Below are positions 58,491 to 64,000 of a stretch of 64,000 nt of DNA, piece after piece; position 1 is the first letter of the stretch; every line of letters begins with the position of its first letter. Position numbers and translations under genes: made by a program. The DNA is from Sabethes cyaneus (Eukaryota > Arthropoda > Insecta > Diptera > Culicidae). The DNA lies in assembly GCF_943734655.1 (NCBI RefSeq), contig NC_071354.1:193776411-193840410 (forward strand). Reading direction: 5' to 3'. The notes under the pieces are model-generated. The model was not told the origin of the DNA, ran no database searches, and saw only the letters and a program-made list of their open reading frames with translations.

Positions 58491-61400
58491 GGAATGACAC
58501 CCTACCGTCCCGTAAGACGTAGTCCTACGTCAACAAATTTGCAAATACACCCATTTACATCTACGTAAATAGCACTAGTCATTAAAAGTTCTTCAAATTA
58601 AATCAACATTCTTGGATTTGTATAGTTATCTCAACATATTTGTTGATTACTCGATATTTAAGTAGTAAAATAACCAAGCGTTCCCTTCCCTTTCAACTCG
58701 ATTGGAACGCGTAGTCAGTTATCCACTGTGCTCTAGCAATCGTAGTGTAAATTACTTTTGCACTGATTCGATAAAATGAGCCCTCTAATAATCCCACTAA
58801 TTTCGTTTGGGCCCCTTTTCATTGGTATTACCAGGAATGAATTGATGGAAGAATTTACATTAATATGGAGCACTTCTTAACGTAAAATCTGCTTAACAAC
58901 TCGCGACATATTGAATGGATCAGAAAATTTGAAGTAAACAACAATATATTTTGCTTTTCGAGTTTTTATTTCAATTTAGTTTTTAGGTTTTTATTAATAG
59001 CACTTCTACTTCTACCCATAGTCATTCTCACCCTCCAACCATTTATCGCAGCGCATTCCGCTGCAAACAAATCACAGTGAAATCAATAGCACCAACCACC
59101 ACACTGCCAAGCATAGCGGAAAGTGCAGAACAAATAAACTCGGTCCTCGACAAACAACCGTATGGATCTGTTGTTGGATGGAAACGGAAATACATCCGCA
59201 ACGACGAAAATGGGCTACGCTGCGCTGGCAGCATACAAACGTAACGTTACTGTACCGCGATGATGTTTGATAATGATTCACAACAACTGATCCCGCATCA
59301 CATACTACTCGCAGCACATCATCCCTAAGCCCCCACAGGACCTATCACACGGGCCGGGCTGGGCGCTTGGAAGGCGCTGCCAATAATAAGCAATAAAGTA
59401 TTACTCAGTGTGAGAAGATTCATGAGCTCCAATCTGTCAATATCAATGTCTGTCAGAGGGAAGGTGTTTTATTGCGCTCTCGCATTGTGACAGCCGTTGA
59501 TTTATAGCTCATATATTTGGTGAAATCAAAGCCATCACGGTGGTGGTTCAGAAGGCAGAAATCAAAAACAGTCACCAAAGTTTACCTATGTATTAGATAT
59601 AGATTGAGGCTTTCTGTAAGATCAGTTAGGGAAACTTTAATGGACTTGAATCACGACATCGTGAAATTACTGCGTACTGATGCGATACTGCTGCTAGACA
59701 GCTAAGACTTTAGACTAGAAGCTAAATCGATTCTATCATTGTGCTATGCTATTGCAAAGACCGAAGATATTTGGCGCATATAAAGTAATTATCATTCTAT
59801 CAGCATCGCTTTAGTACCAAATCTCTGCTAAGCTGTTTGTCTACCGGCAGACTGTCACATGCTTCTTGCGACTTCGCGGGTGAACGACGACAGACTGGCT
59901 TGGTATGCGGAGAAAAAGCTATTCAGTAATTAACATAAACGATTCAGGCGAATGATGCTGTATAGGGAGGTTCGACGACGACGAAACGAAGGCGAAATAA
60001 AAACATTCAATGTCGTATTAAGGAGCGTCGCTCGGCATAAACTGACTGACTTGAAGTGCGTGCACTCTAATGAATTTAACATGAAACACGAACAAAAACG
60101 ATCCTCCACTGAACCACACTAAAAGGATACCCAGTAAGATGAAATCATCTAGCAGTATATTGCACATTAAATTGCTGTTGATGATGATAACGATAATATT
60201 ATTTAGAGTGACTAGTAGAACGACTATTAGAGCGACTTTTAGGGCGACCTTGACTGAAATTTATACGATGGACCAAAAGATGCTAACAGGAGGCGCTACC
60301 ACTTCACAATTCGATTTCAATATTTTCAAAACTGTTAAAATTAATAGCACTTGAAACAGTTTTGGGAGAGAAAAGATTTGCAGAAATGTTATTTCAATTG
60401 TTATTTTTGTAAAATGATAGAATATCGCAAAAACTAAGCGCGCAAAATTTCTGTGTATCAATAAGACAAATCCAATTTCTCTCTGCCATAACGTTTGAAC
60501 CATCGAACCGATTTTATTGGTTTCCTCATTGTCCTAAGTCTGGCAGATCATTTTAACACTTTCCAACCTATGTGGCGACTGGCCCTCTGGGTTAAAATCA
60601 CTATGAAATTACTTTCCAATCTTGATTAAACTTGCTTTTACGGAATTTCTGATAAAATAAAAAATTACCCTTATAAATCACATAAAAACAATTGGAAAAC
60701 GAACATCTCAGGCTTTAAGAAATAAGAAATGACATAAAACAATCGTGCGGCTTATCTAGGCAAGTTAAACCTAAAATCCCGTGCAACAACCCTACGATTC
60801 GTGTGCAATTATTTTCCACCATTAAACTGCACACAATTTGTCTTATCCTCTCATCTTCAGCTGGCGGTCGTATTAACAACAATGCTACTAAGTATACGAA
60901 CACTAGCCAAAGATACAAGTCTAAACAAGAATATTTATGGACGCCACTGACTGCCTGGATTCACGGATTGCAATAGCGCGCGATTTGCGATCGCAGAGGA
61001 TAACCACCTCCACAGTCAGAAGCGAAAAGAGAGTCACCCGCTTAAGAGCTTAAAGCGCTCGCTATGTATTGGAAGTTGTGAATTATTTAAGAATTTTATC
61101 ACGAAACATGAGAATCCAAAAAATTGGAAAAATAAAGGCTGTTCTTTTGTTGAATCTATGAGTTTCGGGAATTCTTATAAGAATATATTCTTGAATTTTG
61201 GTTCAATAAGCGACCCAGCTATTTAATTTCTAGTAGCTACGTGGCTGCGACTTATACGTAGCGCTTATTTAAACTGGTAAAAAAAACGTATGAAACTTGG
61301 TGTAAAAAACTGCACAAATTATGAAATCAAGTCGAGAAAAACTTCGTTTCGATGTTTTGCAATCCCTTGAAAAAGACACCAAAAAAGTATCGAAACGTCG

Positions 61401-61635
61401 GGAAAACATCATACAAACTGCATACAATATTACTTAATATTATATATTGATTGCTTACATACTATGCATTATTCCTATCGGTTAGTCGTATTTTAATGTG
61501 TTTTCTGGACATGGTGATGTCAATACTTTCACAATGTTGGTTGTAAAAATGCATAATGCGATTGATTTTTTCGCGTAACTTGGTCTGTTTGAGTTTTCTA
61601 AAAATATTTTCCGAGATCTTAAGCTACGACTGAGT
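58491..61635. other. unique DNA, no supported gene
   Basis: 59.0-60.1 kb is GC-balanced with short frames on both strands, none recognisable. 60.46-60.56 kb carries a short block (ACGTTTGAACCATCGAACCGATTTT) similar to sequences in the repeats near 44.47 and 46.6 kb. No RNA genes recognised. Confidence 0.35.
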
Positions 61636-61639
61636 ACAT

Positions 61640-63040
61640 AAAAGTTCAATTTAGTTTAGTTAGTGTTTCACTGACTGTACCCATTGGGAAATAATATCAT
61701 TGATAAAGCCAAGCATTGCAAGTTCTCGGCGTTCTTTAAGTATATTTATAATCAGGCAGCGTGCTCTATATGGTGGTAAAGGAAATGCTGTCAGCGTTCA
61801 ATGCGTTCTTCATGTATGATTGTGTATGGATTCCATACGACGTTACAATATTCAAGAAATAGTCACACGTATGTCATGTATAAGAGTTTGATAGTGTAAG
61901 GGTCTTTGAAATTATAGCTGAAGCATTTTATAAAGCCTAGCAAGCTATTTGCTTTATTGATAATTGTATTTTAATTTCACTTTCTACATCCACATGTATT
62001 TTAATGTTCAATAAATATTAATTTCGAGTCTAAAATTACACCAAGATCCCTTACAACCTTACATTTTTCCACGCGTTGGTTTCCTAAAAATATCTCTGTT
62101 GAATATGTTTATGTTTTTCTGCTGAATTCAATTAAATTACATTTTTTTGGCGTTTACGTGGAGCAAGCTTTTATTGCACCATGTGTAGAATACATTAATT
62201 TCATTCGGGAATGTTTCAAAGTTTTCCGCATTAGTTATTTCCATGAACAGCTTCATATCGTCTGGGTATACAAGAAGAACGTATTGAATTGAGAAGGAAG
62301 GATATATCATTTACGAACAGGTTGAAGAGAAGAGGGCTCAGGTGAGAACCTTGTGGAACTCCAAAAGTGACTTGTATTGGTTTGGAAAAGCTGTTTTGAA
62401 AACGAACTATTTGCTTCCGTTTTGTGATATATGACTGTAGCCATTTCAAAAGTGTTTCTTCTATTCCATTTTTTTAATTTAAAAATTAGTAAAGCTATAT
62501 CAATTTTGCCAAACGCTTTACTGAAGTCAGTGTAAAATGCTTCTACTTGGTTGCCATCGTCCATTACATTCAAAGTGAATATTATAAATTCCAAAAGATT
62601 TGAGGTAGTTGAACGGCCTTTGCTATTGAGTAGTAATTTGGTGTTTTGCTTGCTGGAAAATTCTATTATTAACGATTGATTCAGACAGTATCGGAATACA
62701 TGAGACACTGGCAATTCCATGATAAATACATATGAGCCTTGGTACCAGATTTGAAAATTAGCACCTAGTAAGAAGCTTTCCAGACTTCTTGAAAAATTCC
62801 TTTTTTCAGCGACATATTGAACATTTGTCGTAGCGGAGCAGTTAATTCTTCGGCCAGGTGTTTCAATAATACAGGAGCAATTTTGTCTGGTCCGGATCCC
62901 TTGAATGCGTCCAGGTTTTTTAGTGCAGTGTAAGTTTCAAGTTCAGATATGTGGTCTACAGAGGTATTTTTTGAGCGTTCAGGAAAATTGAAGAAGTAAT
63001 CGCGGTTGCGATCTGTTTCTTCAAATGTAATGTATACTTC
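61640..63040 (-). pseudogene. Jockey-like non-LTR reverse transcriptase, decayed
   Basis: Reading the minus strand from 63040 downwards: ETDRNRDYFFNFPERS, then VDHISELETYTALKNLDA and GSGPDKIAPVLLKHL (start of RT), then after a frameshift MDDGNQVEAFYTDFSKAF (first catalytic Asp in YTDF). Next come KWLQSYITKR, TFGVPQGSHLSPLLFN (RT motif) and, in a further frame, VYPDDMKLFMEITNAENF near 62272-62220. The catalytic box therefore reads YPDD rather than the usual YADD. Decayed thumb and C-terminal sequence (a DLGVILD-like region, KERRELAMLGFINDI) continues to about 61650. Motif order and wording fit Jockey-clade LINEs. Multiple frameshifts and stops; endonuclease and gag-like ORF1 are absent, so it is 5' truncated. 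Confidence 0.8.
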
Positions 63041-63333
63041 TCACAAAATTAATATTAATAGTTTATATTTATATGACTACACGCGGTCTCGACGAAAATT
63101 ATTTTGAAAAGCCGGGAAGTGTCCGGTACGAAGAATAAATCAATTGGATGAACTGGAAAATTTTCATTTAGACCAAAAATATATCGAGGCGATAGCAGGT
63201 GGCATTTGCACCCACGTTTTGACGGTTGATACCCGACTGTTTTACAAATTAAACTACTGCCACCCGTTATATTAAAAGAGTTTATCAAAATGCGTCTAAC
63301 GGTAGGTGAAACGTACTAATCTGAAACGTTACG
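63041..63333. other. unique DNA
   Basis: The minus-strand frame 63055-63288 shows no recognisable domain. Confidence 0.35.
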
Positions 63334-63335
63334 TA

Positions 63336-63578
63336 GGGCACGGGAGGGTATTTTCAGCCCTTTAAGCGATGGCATCTATTTTTTCGGCCTATGGCCTAGT
63401 TCTCGTGGAAGAACAAGTGGTTTTGACGTCCTTTGAACAAAAAATAGTAGATTACTTACAGTCTTGAGGAAATAGTTATAACATATTAAAATCATATGTC
63501 GGCAAAGTATATTTATTGGCGAAAGAAGAGGCAAATAGGCTGAATTTAGAAACCTGCTGAAAATACCCTCCCGTACCC
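63336..63578. mobile_element. 243-bp MITE with GGGyACGGGAGGG ends and TA flanks
   Basis: Inverted ends GGGCACGGGAGGGTATTTTC and GAAAATACCCTCCCGTACCC, one mismatch over 23 bp including the next AGC/GCT, each bordered by TA (63334-63335 and 63579-63580). TA duplication suggests Tc1-mariner or pogo-type mobilisation. It is non-coding. Confidence 0.8.
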
Positions 63579-63580
63579 TA

Positions 63581-64000
63581 TATTGGAAAAAAGTTCGCCA
63601 ACAAAAATCGACAACACATGTAAATTATATTTGGCAACATGTGACGTCGTTTTCAAATTCAATTGCCAATGAGCATTACATTTAAAAAAACATCATAATT
63701 ATTGTGTAGTTTCATGAAAATATTGGACTAGATTTTTCTAAGAATGGTAGGTTGTTAGAAGTGAAAAGTTGGGTTTTAACGCCATTTTGAAATCCAAAAT
63801 AGCGCATAATGCGGGCTACCTTCTTGAATTTTAAAATGGCACCAGATCAATTGAATTACACGGATCATTCCGAAAAAGTCTATATTGCAGGGATTTCCAT
63901 GATATTTGCTGAAATTTACCCCGCCAAACTTTCGAAAAATATACTTGTAATAAACTTTTAGGAATAGTTGTGCAGCATGTGCGCATTAAATTTTATCATG
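63581..64000. other. AT-rich window end, nothing recognised
   Basis: No gene or repeat identified. Contains TTTTGAAATCC blocks similar to one near 9890, possibly a shared old repeat. Confidence 0.35.

Overview
This window looks like nuclear DNA of an insect, most likely a mosquito. It is AT-rich and intron/intergenic in character, and I can support no intact host protein-coding gene, rRNA or functional tRNA gene. The mosquito call rests mainly on a mariner-family transposase pseudogene at 4154-4752. Its second and third catalytic positions are separated by exactly 37 residues (D37E), a spacing known from the ITmD37E transposons of mosquitoes. A second related remnant, RTE- and Jockey-like LINE remnants, tRNA-headed SINEs and many short inverted-repeat elements agree with this. 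Species cannot be fixed from the sequence.

Layout. 0.7-5.4 kb: degenerate pyrimidine-rich minisatellites (first a TTTCTGGCCATC-type word, then a 15-bp TTTTCTTCTGTCTAT-type word) interrupted by the D37E pseudogene. 5.4-10.2 kb: mostly unique AT-rich DNA. 10.21-11.39 kb: a nearly perfect (GGGCTA)n array of about 195 units. 11.49-11.72 kb: a SINE with target-site duplication (TSD). 14.43-17.02 kb: a decayed RTE-like LINE. 20.7-28.9 kb: a dense repeat cluster with SINE fragments, a 550-bp MITE, a 117-bp hairpin MITE, a LINE 3' end on the minus strand, a ~700-bp foldback split by a tRNA-headed 677-bp element with a perfect 10-bp TSD, and a second inverted copy of that element. 32.6-37.6 kb: long degenerate minisatellites, one with a ~155-bp higher-order period and a strand-asymmetry switch near 33.12 kb. 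40.0-40.74 kb: a second mariner pseudogene. 41.5-43.16 kb: a heptamer (ACTGTGG)n field containing a LINE C-terminal fragment. 43.8-49.83 kb: nested DNA transposons and a Helitron-like element with five 143-bp repeats and a hAT-type MITE inside it. 53.2-53.8 kb: a dimeric ~56-bp minisatellite. 54.16-56.02 kb: a TTAA-flanked piggyBac-like non-autonomous element containing an RTE fragment. 57.47-57.86 kb: a 390-bp palindromic hAT-type MITE with a perfect 8-bp TSD. 61.64-63.04 kb: a decayed Jockey-like LINE. 63.34-63.58 kb: a TA-flanked MITE.

How it fits together: nearly everything recognisable is mobile DNA or tandem repeat, and insertions are nested into one another, so relative ages can be read in several places. 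The long open reading frames in the repeat regions are artefacts of repeat units free of stop codons. The best leads are the telomere-like G-quadruplex-prone (GGGCTA)n array, the exactly symmetrical hAT palindrome, the tRNA-headed element with an internally duplicated body, and the minisatellites with higher-order structure.
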